From assembly GCF_040529335.1 (NCBI RefSeq), contig NZ_CP159534.1, positions 4,464,001 through 4,528,000 on the forward strand: a DNA stretch of 64,000 nucleotides, read 5' to 3'. Below the pieces are notes generated by a model, which saw only the letters and a list, made by a program, of their open reading frames with translations, was not told the origin of the DNA and ran no database searches. Shown piece after piece: positions 1 to 6,522 of this stretch. The position numbers and the translations under genes were made by a program. This stretch comes from Streptomyces sp. HUAS MG91. Lineage in GTDB: Bacteria; Actinomycetota; Actinomycetes; Streptomycetales; Streptomycetaceae. Numbering within the stretch: position 1 is the stretch's first letter; each line of letters starts with the position of its first letter.

Positions 1-2
1 GC

Positions 3-89
3 TGGGAGGACGACGGCGACGCGGGCGGCGGCACGCAGATGTGCCGGGGCGGCGTGTACGACAAGAAGACGGTGGTCCCGGCCTTCTGA
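3..89 (+). CDS. C-terminal fragment of an unidentified protein
   Basis: The window opens inside a reading frame that runs to a TGA at 87-89. The visible tail is 28 residues with an acidic, Gly-rich stretch (WEDDGDAGGGTQ), one Cys and the ending KKTVVPAF. No domain is recognisable in so short a piece. Codon use has the expected G/C third positions, so it is probably a real gene entering from the left. The chaplin gene downstream is a separate unit with its own ribosome-binding site. Confidence 0.45.
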   Translation, partial: WEDDGDAGGGTQMCRGGVYDKKTVVPAF

Positions 90-237
90 CGCACGGATCG
101 CGGAACGGGTGCCGCCGGATTCCCGCCCTTTTCAGGATGTATCCACGTAAAAGCCGTTACTGCTGATGGGGCGTGGCCGTTGAACAGGCCGACGGCTGCG
201 ACCACGCGGCCGCACTGCCAAGCAAAAGGAGAACGTG

Positions 238-504
238 ATGTCTCGCATCGCGAAGGCAGCCGCTGTCGCCCTCGGCACGGGTGCCGTGGTGATCAGCGGC
301 GCCGGTCTGGCCATGGCCGACGCGGGTGCCCAGGGCGCTGCCGCCAACTCGCCGGGCGTCCTGTCGGGCAACCTGCTCCAGGTCCCCGTCCACGTTCCGG
401 TCAACGCCTGCGGCAACACCGTGGACGTCATCGGCCTGCTGAACCCGGCGTTCGGCAACACCTGCGTGAACAGCGACGGCGGCGACGCCGGCTACGGCGG
501 CTGA
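238..504 (+). CDS. chpG: Short chaplin (ChpG-like), secreted amyloid-forming surface protein
   Basis: Chaplins are secreted, self-assembling hydrophobic proteins that coat aerial hyphae and spores and lower surface tension. This 88-residue protein has a signal peptide of about 27 residues ending near AMA, then one chaplin domain: SPGVLSGNLLQVPVHVPVN, the NACGNTVDVIGLLNPAFG core and NTCVN. The two conserved cysteines form the usual intradomain disulfide. The ATG at 238 is preferred over the in-frame GTG at 235 because AGGAG (227-231) is then spaced 6 nt. The C-terminus carries a Gly/Asp/Tyr extension (DGGDAGYGG) beyond the usual end. The symbol rests on its position next to melC, as chpG lies in S. 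coelicolor (from memory), and on length; identity as a chaplin is certain, the letter is not. Confidence 0.93.
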   Translation: MSRIAKAAAVALGTGAVVISGAGLAMADAGAQGAAANSPGVLSGNLLQVPVHVPVNACGNTVDVIGLLNPAFGNTCVNSDGGDAGYGG

Positions 505-527
505 CGCATCGCAGCGTACGCGGACCG

Positions 528-564
528 ACGAGGGCCCCCGGCACACGGTGCCGGGGGCCCTCGT
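528..564. terminator. Bidirectional hairpin terminator between chpG and melC2
   Basis: A perfect 17-bp inverted repeat with a 3-nt loop: arms 528-544 and 548-564, beginning ACGAGGGCCCCCGGC. It sits between the convergent chaplin and tyrosinase genes and lacks a long T run, as is common for Streptomyces terminators. Confidence 0.85.
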
Positions 565-578
565 GCGTCCCGCGACGG

Positions 579-1448
579 TCACACGTACCGGTACAGGCTC
601 TTGTGTTCGAGCATGTCGCGGATCGGTGTGTTCCAGGGCGTCATGGTGTCGCCCGCGATCAGGATCTTCTTGCGCTGCGCGTCACCGAGGCCGGGGCGCT
701 CGGCGGGCAGATAGGGCGCCGCGTCGGGGTGCCGCTCGTGCCACCGCGACCAGCACAGGTCGACGAAGGCGTGGTGCAGCCAGAACACGGGGTCGTTCAC
801 CGAACCGGCGCCCAGCATGTGGCCGCTCACCCAGCGGTGCACCCGGTTGTGGTTGTACCAGGTGCGGTCCCCGAGGCGGCTGGGCCAGCCCTCGAACGCG
901 TTGCGGAACCCGCTGGACGCCGTGGAGTTCCAGGGACTCGCGTCGTACGCGGACTCCCGCATCGCCGACTCCAGCTCGGCCTTGTCCGGCAGCTCGAGCG
1001 GGGCCTGCGGCCGCCCGAAGTCCCGCATCAGGAAGTCGCCGTCGGTCACGGCCACCGTGACGGTCCAGTGGCCGTGCGCGCGGGCGAACGGCCCGGTCGT
1101 CACCCGCCGGTCTCCGCCGCGGCCGTTGCCGCCGAGGAAGTCCTCGCCCCACAGCGAGGCGGCCGGCGTCCGGTCCGCCGTCCAGTCCCAGTACGGGACC
1201 GTGACCCCCGCGTCCACCTTCTGCAGGGCCCGTTCGAACTCCAGCAGGAACTTGCGGTGCCAGGGGAAGAACGACGGCGTCATGTGCGCGACGCGCAGAC
1301 CGCCGTCACCGTCCCCCTGGTAGAAGTCGATGTGCGTGCGCACGAAGTCGTCGTAGCGGCCGCTCTTCTTGACCGCAAGCACGGCGTCCACGAAGCGCCG
1401 CTTCTGCGCCTTGGTGAGCGTGTTCTGGTTCTGCCGGGTGTGCACCAT
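579..1448 (-). CDS. melC2: Tyrosinase MelC2 (type 3 copper monophenol oxidase)
   Basis: Tyrosinase oxidises tyrosine to dopaquinone, the first step to melanin. The 289-residue protein matches Streptomyces MelC2 along its whole length. CuA ligands are visible as H39 (RTHIDF), H55 (VAHMTPSF) and H64 (PWHRKF). CuB ligands lie in HNRVH (H200, H204) and in DPVFWLHHAFVD (H226). It has no signal peptide, which fits the known mechanism: MelC2 is exported bound to its Tat-signal partner MelC1, encoded 6 nt upstream. It is slightly longer than typical MelC2 proteins (about 273 residues) because of insertions around residues 105-130 and 190-197. Together with melC1 it forms an operon ending at the hairpin at 528-564. 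Confidence 0.96.
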   Translation of the reverse strand: MVHTRQNQNTLTKAQKRRFVDAVLAVKKSGRYDDFVRTHIDFYQGDGDGGLRVAHMTPSFFPWHRKFLLEFERALQKVDAGVTVPYWDWTADRTPAASLWGEDFLGGNGRGGDRRVTTGPFARAHGHWTVTVAVTDGDFLMRDFGRPQAPLELPDKAELESAMRESAYDASPWNSTASSGFRNAFEGWPSRLGDRTWYNHNRVHRWVSGHMLGAGSVNDPVFWLHHAFVDLCWSRWHERHPDAAPYLPAERPGLGDAQRKKILIAGDTMTPWNTPIRDMLEHKSLYRYV

Positions 1449-1454
1449 CGGCGC

Positions 1455-1874
1455 TCACACCTCCCCGGCGTGGTCGCGCAGCTCCTGGCCGCCGAGCTCG
1501 GCGACGGCCCCCCTCGCCGCGGCGAGAGGGGTGGCGTACGAGTCGTAGTGGTCGACCATGCTCAGGTACGAGCCGTCGGCCCGGCGCATGAGGTGCAGCG
1601 GCCGGCCGTCCACCATGACCTGCCAGGCGCCGCCCGCCCCGGCGGCCCGGCTGCCCGTGATCCGCCGCCCCCGGTACATCTCGTCGAACACCTCGGGCGC
1701 CGCGGCCGCTCCGGCCCGTGGGTCGGAGCGCTGCGGGCGGGGACGCATCCGTACGACGGCGACGGCGGTGGAGAGCGCCCCCAGAAGGACCAGGCCCGCG
1801 CCGCGCCGGGTCAGCAGTGCTCTCGCACCCGGCGCCCGGCCCGTGGGCAGGGGAAGTTGGGGATTCACGACCAT
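1455..1874 (-). CDS. melC1: Tyrosinase cofactor/caddie protein MelC1
   Basis: MelC1 chaperones apotyrosinase, delivers copper, and carries the Tat signal for export of the complex. The 139-residue protein starts at ATG 1874 behind a strong AGGAGG on the minus strand. Residues about 18-43 form a signal with a twin-arginine-like LTRRGAG segment and a hydrophobic core. The body carries the recognisable MelC1 pattern: FDEMYRGRRI, then VMVDGRPLHLMRRADGSYLS, MVDHYDSYATP and AARGAVAELGG. It has the Met and His residues implicated in copper handling. The stop lies 6 nt before the melC2 start, so the two are translationally linked. A frame that extends far upstream is not coding; codon bias and the ribosome-binding site both favour this start. 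Confidence 0.93.
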   Translation of the reverse strand: MVVNPQLPLPTGRAPGARALLTRRGAGLVLLGALSTAVAVVRMRPRPQRSDPRAGAAAAPEVFDEMYRGRRITGSRAAGAGGAWQVMVDGRPLHLMRRADGSYLSMVDHYDSYATPLAAARGAVAELGGQELRDHAGEV

Positions 1875-1918
1875 GTCCTCCTGGAGGTCTGGGGGCCGGG
1901 GACCGGCCCCTCGGGGGA

Positions 1919-2422
1919 TCAGCCCAGGGCCAGGTCGGCCCCCGGCTCGGCCTGGACGTCGGGGGTGCCGAGCGCGGCCTGCGGCGCCGACACCTCGGGC
2001 AGCCCGAGCCGTTCGGGCCGCGGGCCGCTCAGCGGCGGGTTCACGGAGGCGCCCGGCGTCAGGGTGTGCACGGGGGTGCCCTCGGTGCTCAGCCCGAGCC
2101 GGTCGGTCCGCTCGGAGGGCAGCAGCTGAGGCACCGGCACATCGGCGTCGGTGGCGGGCAGTTCGCTGCTCACCGGCAGCCGCGGCAGCGCGTGCTGCGG
2201 CAGGACGTGGTCCTGCGAGTACCGGGGCCCTTCGGGCGCCCCCGGCATCGGGACCGGCACCGCGGTGCTCAACTCCGGTACGTCCATGTGCAGTGCGCTC
2301 TCCACGCCGCCGAGGGGCACCTCGACGGGCACGTTCGCCGACGCGACGGCGGGGGTGGCCCCGGCCGCGGCGGCGATGCAGCCGGCCAGCACAGCGATCG
2401 TTCCTCGTACCTTGATGCTCAT
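1919..2422 (-). CDS. Secreted proline/leucine-rich protein of unknown function, upstream of melC1
   Basis: A 167-residue protein with a clear Sec signal: MSIKVRG followed by a hydrophobic AVLAGCIAAAAGATPAVASA core, cleaved near residue 29. The rest is low-complexity and rich in Pro, Val, Leu and Glu, with repeated short hydrophobic patches such as VPVEVPLGGV, LPQHALPRLP and LGLPEVSAP. There are no cysteines after the signal and no known domain. It lies 44 nt upstream of melC1 on the same strand, so it probably heads the same transcript. Function is not recognised; a role at the surface or as an export partner is only inference. A rich ribosome-binding signal is not obvious (GGAAAGAGACAG upstream). 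Confidence 0.75.
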   Translation of the reverse strand: MSIKVRGTIAVLAGCIAAAAGATPAVASANVPVEVPLGGVESALHMDVPELSTAVPVPMPGAPEGPRYSQDHVLPQHALPRLPVSSELPATDADVPVPQLLPSERTDRLGLSTEGTPVHTLTPGASVNPPLSGPRPERLGLPEVSAPQAALGTPDVQAEPGADLALG

Positions 2423-2600
2423 TTCGGATGCTGTCTCTTTCCATTCGGGATTGATGACGCATCAGGGGTAACGAACCTTCTTGCGTATCAGTGCAGAATT
2501 CCCTCGGCGGGACTAATCCGCAGATAGTGCACCTCCCGGACCGCCGATCTGAAGGACAATCAATCTGTCGGCGCGGGGGAGAAGATCGAGGTCTTCCAAG

Positions 2601-3002
2601 GTGAAAATTCTGCTGATCGATGAATGCGCCTGGGGCATCAAGGCGTTGGAGGCGGCGCTCGTCCCGCTGGACGTCCCGACCGCCGGCGTCTCCTCCAACG
2701 ACGCGGCGCTGAAGACGCTGATACGGGGCGGTGTGGGCCTGGTCGTGCTGGTGCTCGGGCGGCCCGGAGCGGACCGGCTGGAGGTCGTCCGGTACATGCG
2801 GCGGATCGGCCCGATGCGCTGCATCCCGGTCATCACGGTGTCCGACCGCCGGTATCTGGCCGGATTCGTGGTCGAGGCGGCCGAGCTGGAGGTCGCGGAC
2901 GTGCTGACGACGCCGCTGGACCCGCAGGCGCTGCGGTTCAAGGCCCGCTACCTCCTCACGGTCCACGGACGCTGCGGAACCGATCACCCGTCGTGTTCCT
3001 GA
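2601..3002 (+). CDS. Stand-alone degenerate receiver-domain protein (pseudo-response regulator)
   Basis: A 133-residue protein that begins with MKILLIDECAWGIKALEAAL and has the alternating beta/alpha pattern of a CheY-like receiver, with no output domain. The acidic pair after strand 1 is reduced to DE. The expected phosphoacceptor Asp after strand 3 is replaced: GLVVLVLGRPG where most receivers have a LxDxxMPG pattern. The conserved Lys near strand 5 is replaced by Thr (VLTTPLDP, normally TKP). The strand-4 Thr/Ser region (VITVSD) is retained. It is therefore probably not phosphorylated and may act by protein binding. GTG start at 2601. The gene stands alone between oppositely oriented surface-protein units. 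Fold assignment is by pattern only. Confidence 0.7.
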   Translation: MKILLIDECAWGIKALEAALVPLDVPTAGVSSNDAALKTLIRGGVGLVVLVLGRPGADRLEVVRYMRRIGPMRCIPVITVSDRRYLAGFVVEAAELEVADVLTTPLDPQALRFKARYLLTVHGRCGTDHPSCS

Positions 3003-3126
3003 TCCGGGCAGGGGGCGACCAGGGGAAATCACGGAGAGTGACGAAATGTGACGCTCGGCGCGACAAGTGCGGAGTGCGGCATTAGCGTCGTTCGTGTCCC
3101 GAAGTACCACAGATTGGACTTCCCCC

Positions 3127-3339
3127 ATGAAGCAGATCGTCCGGCGGACCTCCGTGGCCGCCCTGATCGCCGCCGCCGCCCTCGTGCCCCTCTCGGGCGC
3201 CGCGCAGGCCGCCACGACCCAGGCCCCCGCCCGGTCGGTGGCCGCCGCCCACCCGTGCGGTGACGACTGGGAGTGCCACCACCACTGGCACCACCACGGT
3301 CTCGACCTCGGTCTCGGCCTCGGTCTGGGCCTCGGCTGA
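3127..3339 (+). CDS. Tiny secreted histidine-rich protein with Gly-Leu repeat tail
   Basis: A 70-residue protein with a textbook Sec signal (KQIVRRTSVAALIAAAALVP, cleavage near AQA-AT at about residue 28). The mature part is about 40 residues: a spacer, then PCGDDWECHHHWHHHG holding two Cys and six His in 14 residues, then an alternating LDLGLGLGLGLG end. The His/Cys cluster looks like a metal-binding patch and the GL tail like a membrane- or self-associating segment. No family is recognised. The ATG at 3127 is chosen because the signal starts there; the longer in-frame start at 3067 lacks coding character. The nearby copper-dependent tyrosinase operon makes copper a plausible ligand, but this is inference. 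Confidence 0.65.
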   Translation: MKQIVRRTSVAALIAAAALVPLSGAAQAATTQAPARSVAAAHPCGDDWECHHHWHHHGLDLGLGLGLGLG

Positions 3340-3362
3340 CCGAGCCACAGGGAAGCAGTGCG

Positions 3363-3415
3363 CCGCGGTGCGGCGGGGCGGGCCGTCGACACGGCCGGCC
3401 ACCGCCGCACCGCGG
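3363..3415. terminator. Hairpin terminator between convergent genes
   Basis: A 14-bp perfect inverted repeat (3363-3376 with 3402-3415, CCGCGGTGCGGCGG) enclosing a second stem formed by GGGCCGT and ACGGCC. It lies between the histidine-rich protein gene and the next convergent gene. Confidence 0.75.
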
Positions 3416-3446
3416 TCGCGTGTGTGCGGTCCGGACCGGTCGGTGC

Positions 3447-3950
3447 TCAGCCGCGGATGCGGCGGATGGGCAGAATGCAGTGGGCGGCCGCCGTCAGGGT
3501 CTCTTCGGCACCCGCGAACTTCTCCAGCTCGCCCTCGGCGACCGGCTGTCCGGGGGGAGCGGTGGGCCAGGGGCGGGTGGTGAAGACGAAGTACGCGCTG
3601 CCCCGCGCGTCGGCGGCCTCCAGCCACTCGGGGGGCACCTGGCACTGGGCGTTCAGCATCGGCATCGTGACGACGGCCTGGCCCGCCTCGACGAGCAGCG
3701 AGACCGGGAAGCTGGGATGCCGGGAACCGTCGTGGACCGTGGTGCCCAGGGTCAGCCCGTTGTTGAGCAGGAGCGCCCGCACGGCCGTCTCCGCGCCCTC
3801 GGGGCCCGCCGGGGAATCCCCCATGGAGTAGGCGAGGAGGAAAGGCATGTCGTCTTCCTCACCGACGTGTTCCCCACTCCAGGCGATGACAGCGAGGGTT
3901 CCCAGATCCGCTGCCCGAAACGTGGTGTCAATACTCGACGTTGAAGTCAC
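3447..3950 (-). CDS. Conserved actinobacterial protein of unknown function (DUF5949-like)
   Basis: A 167-residue soluble protein without a signal peptide. It has a hydrophobic strand-rich start (AADLGTLAVIAWSGEH), then DMPFLLAYSMGDSPAGPEGAE, and a C-terminal part with AGQAVVTMPMLNAQC and YFVFTTRPWP. The composition suggests a small alpha/beta protein. I associate it, from memory, with a Streptomyces family of unknown function (DUF5949). The start is ambiguous: the GTG at 3950 gives the full conserved N-terminus but has no good ribosome-binding site. ATG 3849 (MPFLLAY) is preceded by GAGGA at good spacing and would give 134 residues. It is convergent with the histidine-rich gene. Confidence 0.6.
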   Translation of the reverse strand: MTSTSSIDTTFRAADLGTLAVIAWSGEHVGEEDDMPFLLAYSMGDSPAGPEGAETAVRALLLNNGLTLGTTVHDGSRHPSFPVSLLVEAGQAVVTMPMLNAQCQVPPEWLEAADARGSAYFVFTTRPWPTAPPGQPVAEGELEKFAGAEETLTAAAHCILPIRRIRG

Positions 3951-4041
3951 CGAGGAAGCCTAGCGAGACAACGGCCGTCCATTGCGGCGCTGTCACTCCA
4001 TTGGTGGAACGCGGGGCACTCGAATTGATGTCGGAGAACGC

Positions 4042-4084
4042 CGAAGGCTGGTCCGGGAACACCTGAGTTCCGAACCAGCCTTCG
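4042..4084 (-). terminator. Hairpin terminator downstream of the Cys-less chaplin
   Basis: An 11-bp inverted repeat, CGAAGGCTGGT at 4042-4052 with its complement at 4074-4084, enclosing a second stem (GGAAC/GTTCC). It follows the stop of the minus-strand chaplin at 4125. Confidence 0.7.
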
Positions 4085-4124
4085 ATACATGGCTCGACGT
4101 GCGCGGGGAAAACGCGGCGTCGTG

Positions 4125-4364
4125 TCAGTTGTTGACGGCGGTGTTGCCGAAAGCCGGGTTCAGGCCGGCGATGCCGTTGACCGTGTTGCCGGAGACGTTG
4201 ACCGGAACGTGCACCGGAACCTGGCCGACGTTGCCCGAGGCGACGCCCGGCGAGCCCACCGCGGCACCCTCGGCGCCGGCGTCGGCGAAGGCGGCACCGG
4301 AAGCGGCACCCGCCGCGAGGCCGGCGGTGGCAAGGACAAGAGCGGCCTTCTTGGCAGTGTTCAT
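4125..4364 (-). CDS. chpE: Cysteine-less short chaplin (ChpE-type)
   Basis: A 79-residue chaplin: signal peptide of about 27 residues (MNTAKKAALVLATAGLAAG up to AAFA), then DAGAEGAAVGSPGVASGNVG, the VPVHVPVN motif and the core NVSGNTVNGIAGLNPAFGNTAVNN. Both cysteines of the chaplin domain are replaced (Ser and Ala), as in S. coelicolor ChpE, so this protein cannot make the intradomain disulfide. Start ATG 4364 is placed by the GGAAGG at good spacing; an upstream frame extension reads into non-coding sequence. It is followed by a hairpin at 4042-4084. From memory chpE is not next to chpF in S. coelicolor, so its position here is a difference. The symbol is based on the missing cysteines, not on alignment. 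Confidence 0.9.
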   Translation of the reverse strand: MNTAKKAALVLATAGLAAGAASGAAFADAGAEGAAVGSPGVASGNVGQVPVHVPVNVSGNTVNGIAGLNPAFGNTAVNN

Positions 4365-4481
4365 TTTCACGAACCTTCCGTCGGGGGGTTTCCGGGATCG
4401 TATGGGCGTGCTTCGCGGGAGACGCCGGAAAGACACACCCTCGTAAACCCTTCGCCTGTTCGGATCAACGGACCAGGGGCA

Positions 4482-4760
4482 TTACTTGCCGAGCGGAAGA
4501 CCGCCGAGCAGGTCGGTGGGGGCCGCGGCGCCGCCCGGGTTCAGCTGGTCGGTGGCGCCCGTCACGGTGTCCACCGCGCCGCCCTTCGGGTCGAGCAGGT
4601 TGCTGCTGACCGGCTGGGCGTCGAGCGTCGGCTGGCTGGCGATGGTGTCCAGGGCGCCGTTCAGGCTCGTGGGGGCGAGGTCCGAGGCAAAGGCGGGCGC
4701 GGCGGCACCGGCGATGACGAGGGAACCGGCGACAACGGCAGCGGCCTTCAAAGACTTCAT
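4482..4760 (-). CDS. Small secreted protein of unknown function
   Basis: A 92-residue protein beginning MKSLKAAAVVAGSLVIAGAA with cleavage near AFA-SD (residue 25). The mature part of about 67 residues is polar and uncharged-rich (LAPTSLNGALDTIASQPTLD, NLLDPKGGAVDTVTG, LGGLPLGK) with no Cys. It resembles the small secreted proteins often found beside chaplin genes, but no family or function is recognised. Good ATG start with AAAGGATAA upstream on the minus strand. About 120 nt separate it from the chaplin downstream, so the two may have separate promoters. Confidence 0.72.
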   Translation of the reverse strand: MKSLKAAAVVAGSLVIAGAAAPAFASDLAPTSLNGALDTIASQPTLDAQPVSSNLLDPKGGAVDTVTGATDQLNPGGAAAPTDLLGGLPLGK

Positions 4761-4961
4761 TGTTTATCCTTTCCTCGATGACTATTCCGTCATCGGCATG
4801 GAATATTCACCGCGGGGCATTCTGAATGTGCGGTGTTCGGCTTCTTCTTGCTCAACGACCGTCTTCGCCGACGGAAACTCCGGAATGCGCCGGTTCATTG
4901 ATCCCCACTCGAAAGAACGGTTCCTCGGCGTAAATATGAATTAACGTGCGCAGCTCGAAAA

Positions 4962-4999
4962 CCCGCCCGGGGCAGGTCGTGGGACCTGCCCCGGGCGGG
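4962..4999 (-). terminator. Strong hairpin terminator
   Basis: A perfect 17-bp inverted repeat with a 4-nt loop: arms 4962-4978 and 4983-4999, CCCGCCCGGGGCAGGTC and complement. It lies just after the stop of the minus-strand gene at 5018. The remainder of 4761-4961 is a comparatively AT-rich intergenic stretch that probably carries the promoter of the gene at 4482. Confidence 0.85.
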
Positions 5000-5017
5000 C
5001 TGCGAACGCGGGTGCGG

Positions 5018-5731
5018 TTACGAGGTGGCGGGGGTCTGGGGGAGAGCCGGCGCCTGCGGGAGGGCCGGGGTCTGAGGAACGGCCGGGGCCTGGGGGACGG
5101 ACGGGGTCGCCGGGAGCGACGGCGTGGTCGCGGCGGGCAGCTGCGGCAGCGCGGGCAGGCCCGGCAGGTCGGGGGCCGGGAGCGCGCCGCTCAGGAGCGT
5201 GGCCGCGAGGACGTTGACCAGGCCGGTCACGACGGCGGGCGCCTGCGTGGGGAGCGCCTTGACGTCGCCGGACGTCGCGGACTTCACCAGCGCGTCGACC
5301 GCGGCCTGGAGCGCGGTCAGGGCCTCCGCCTGGACGTCCTTGACGGCGGGCGGTGCTTTCGCGTCGTCAGGAACCGCCGCGTCGGGAGCCTTCGGCACCG
5401 GAACCGCGGCGGCCTGCTCCTTCGCGGTGTCGATGGCGGACTTGACCGCGTCGGCGTGCTTCTGGGCCTCGTCCGCGGGCAGCTTGCCGTCCTTCGTCTT
5501 GAGGACGGCGTCGAGCAGGCCGGTGACCGGGGTCATGACGCCGGCGGTGTCCTGGAGGGTCTTGACCTGGTTGAGCAGGGTGGCGGCGTCGGGAGCGGCG
5601 GTGGATGACACAACCGTGCGGCTGGCGCGCTCGTCGGCGGAGTCCGCGGCGAACACGGGTGCCGCCGCACCGATCAGGAGGGACGCGCAGAGAGCGGAGG
5701 TCGCGATGCGCCGTACGGGCAGAGCAGGCAT
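5018..5731 (-). CDS. Secreted Ala/Pro-rich helical protein of unknown function
   Basis: A 237-residue protein. The signal peptide is MPALPVRRIATSALCASLLIG to about residue 29 (PVFA-AD). Residues about 45-165 are helical and Ala/Lys/Asp-rich (TLLNQVKTLQDTAGVMTPVT, DAQKHADAVKSAIDTAKEQA-like segments). The last 35 residues are a short Pro repeat, with alternating VPQAP, VPQTP, LPQAP and LPQTP units. This layout suggests a surface or wall-spanning stalk followed by a Pro-rich tail, but there is no sorting signal and no known domain. The start at ATG 5731 is supported by GAAGGGGAAAG upstream. It is flanked by chaplin genes and terminated at 4962-4999. Confidence 0.75.
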   Translation of the reverse strand: MPALPVRRIATSALCASLLIGAAAPVFAADSADERASRTVVSSTAAPDAATLLNQVKTLQDTAGVMTPVTGLLDAVLKTKDGKLPADEAQKHADAVKSAIDTAKEQAAAVPVPKAPDAAVPDDAKAPPAVKDVQAEALTALQAAVDALVKSATSGDVKALPTQAPAVVTGLVNVLAATLLSGALPAPDLPGLPALPQLPAATTPSLPATPSVPQAPAVPQTPALPQAPALPQTPATS

Positions 5732-5909
5732 TTCTTTCCCCTTCGAGGGCGTGTTGGTGCTTGAGATCACCGTGAGATGCCTCACGACAACCCGCAACCG
5801 AGTGACCGCCCTGCGTGACGGGATCGCCCCGTGTCGGTGCCGTTCTCCCTGGTCGGGCCCCTGCGGCCGCCTGCGGGCCGCTGCGTCCGAATGGGGCAGA
5901 CAACGAAGC

Positions 5910-5934
5910 AGCCGCCCCTGGAGAAGGGGCGGCT
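5910..5934 (-). terminator. Hairpin terminator downstream of chpF
   Basis: A 10-bp perfect inverted repeat (AGCCGCCCCT, 5910-5919 with 5925-5934) with a 5-nt loop, about 24 nt past the chaplin stop. Confidence 0.75.
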
Positions 5935-5957
5935 GAGGAAGAGTCAGGCTCCGTGGG

Positions 5958-6197
5958 TCAGCTGTTGACGCAGCTGTTGCCGAACGCCGGGTTCAGCAGA
6001 CCGATGACGTTCACGGTGTTGCCGCAGACGTTGACCGGCACGTGCACGGGCACCTGCACGACGTTGCCCGACACGACGCCGGGGGAGTTGGTGGCGGCAC
6101 CCTGCGCGCCGCTGTCGGCGGCGGCGATGCCGGCGGTGCCGGCCACGGCGGCGGCGGCCATGGCGGAGAAGACGACTGCCTTCGCGGTACGCGACAT
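5958..6197 (-). CDS. chpF: Short chaplin (ChpF-like)
   Basis: A 79-residue chaplin with signal peptide [20 protein letters not shown] to about IAAA, then DSGAQGAATNSPGVVSGNVV, the QVPVHVPVN motif and the core NVCGNTVNVIGLLNPAFG followed by NSCVNS, with both cysteines. The start is ATG 6197: AAGGAG is 7 nt upstream, whereas the other in-frame ATG at 6203 is too close to it. The symbol follows its position between melC and the polysaccharide genes, as chpF in S. coelicolor (from memory). It is transcribed away from the gene at 6523, with a shared control region between them. Confidence 0.93.
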   Translation of the reverse strand: MSRTAKAVVFSAMAAAAVAGTAGIAAADSGAQGAATNSPGVVSGNVVQVPVHVPVNVCGNTVNVIGLLNPAFGNSCVNS

Positions 6198-6522
6198 GAA
6201 CATGCTCCTTGGGTCGTTCCGTACGGCCGGGACAGGCGCCCGGCTCGTGTGCAACGGACGACGCGCCAGAGAGTTTCGGCTCCGAAAGAGTGAATACCGA
6301 TTGGTTCGTTGAAGTGGATCGCGGAGTGTCGACACCGGGGGACCGGTAATTTCACAACTCCAACACACATCGTGTATGAAGTGGAACTCACTTTCTGGCC
6401 GCTATTGTGGGCCGCCCCCTGTGCAAGGGGTCTGGCCTCCGTGCCGCGGTTGGATAAGTGTGACTTTCTTATTTCCCGGGTGTTGTAGAGCGTCTGCCTC
6501 ATTCCTGAAAGGGACGCCGGCC
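6198..6522. promoter_or_regulatory. Divergent intergenic region between chpF and the polysaccharide locus
   Basis: About 325 bp with no convincing gene. Base composition is less GC-rich than the flanks, with AT-richer patches near 6280-6380 and 6450-6490 where promoters for the two divergent genes should lie. The in-frame extension of the downstream gene back to 6376 lacks codon bias and is probably untranslated leader. I could not assign a sigma-factor consensus by eye. Confidence 0.5.

Noticed and set aside
180..2129. 649-codon plus-strand frame across chaplin and tyrosinase
   Set aside because: Antisense or out of frame to chpG, melC2 and melC1; Arg/Pro/His-rich.
6376..6522. N-terminal extension of the secreted protein at 6523
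   Set aside because: The extension has Cys/Trp-rich sequence without codon bias, and a normal signal peptide begins at 6523.
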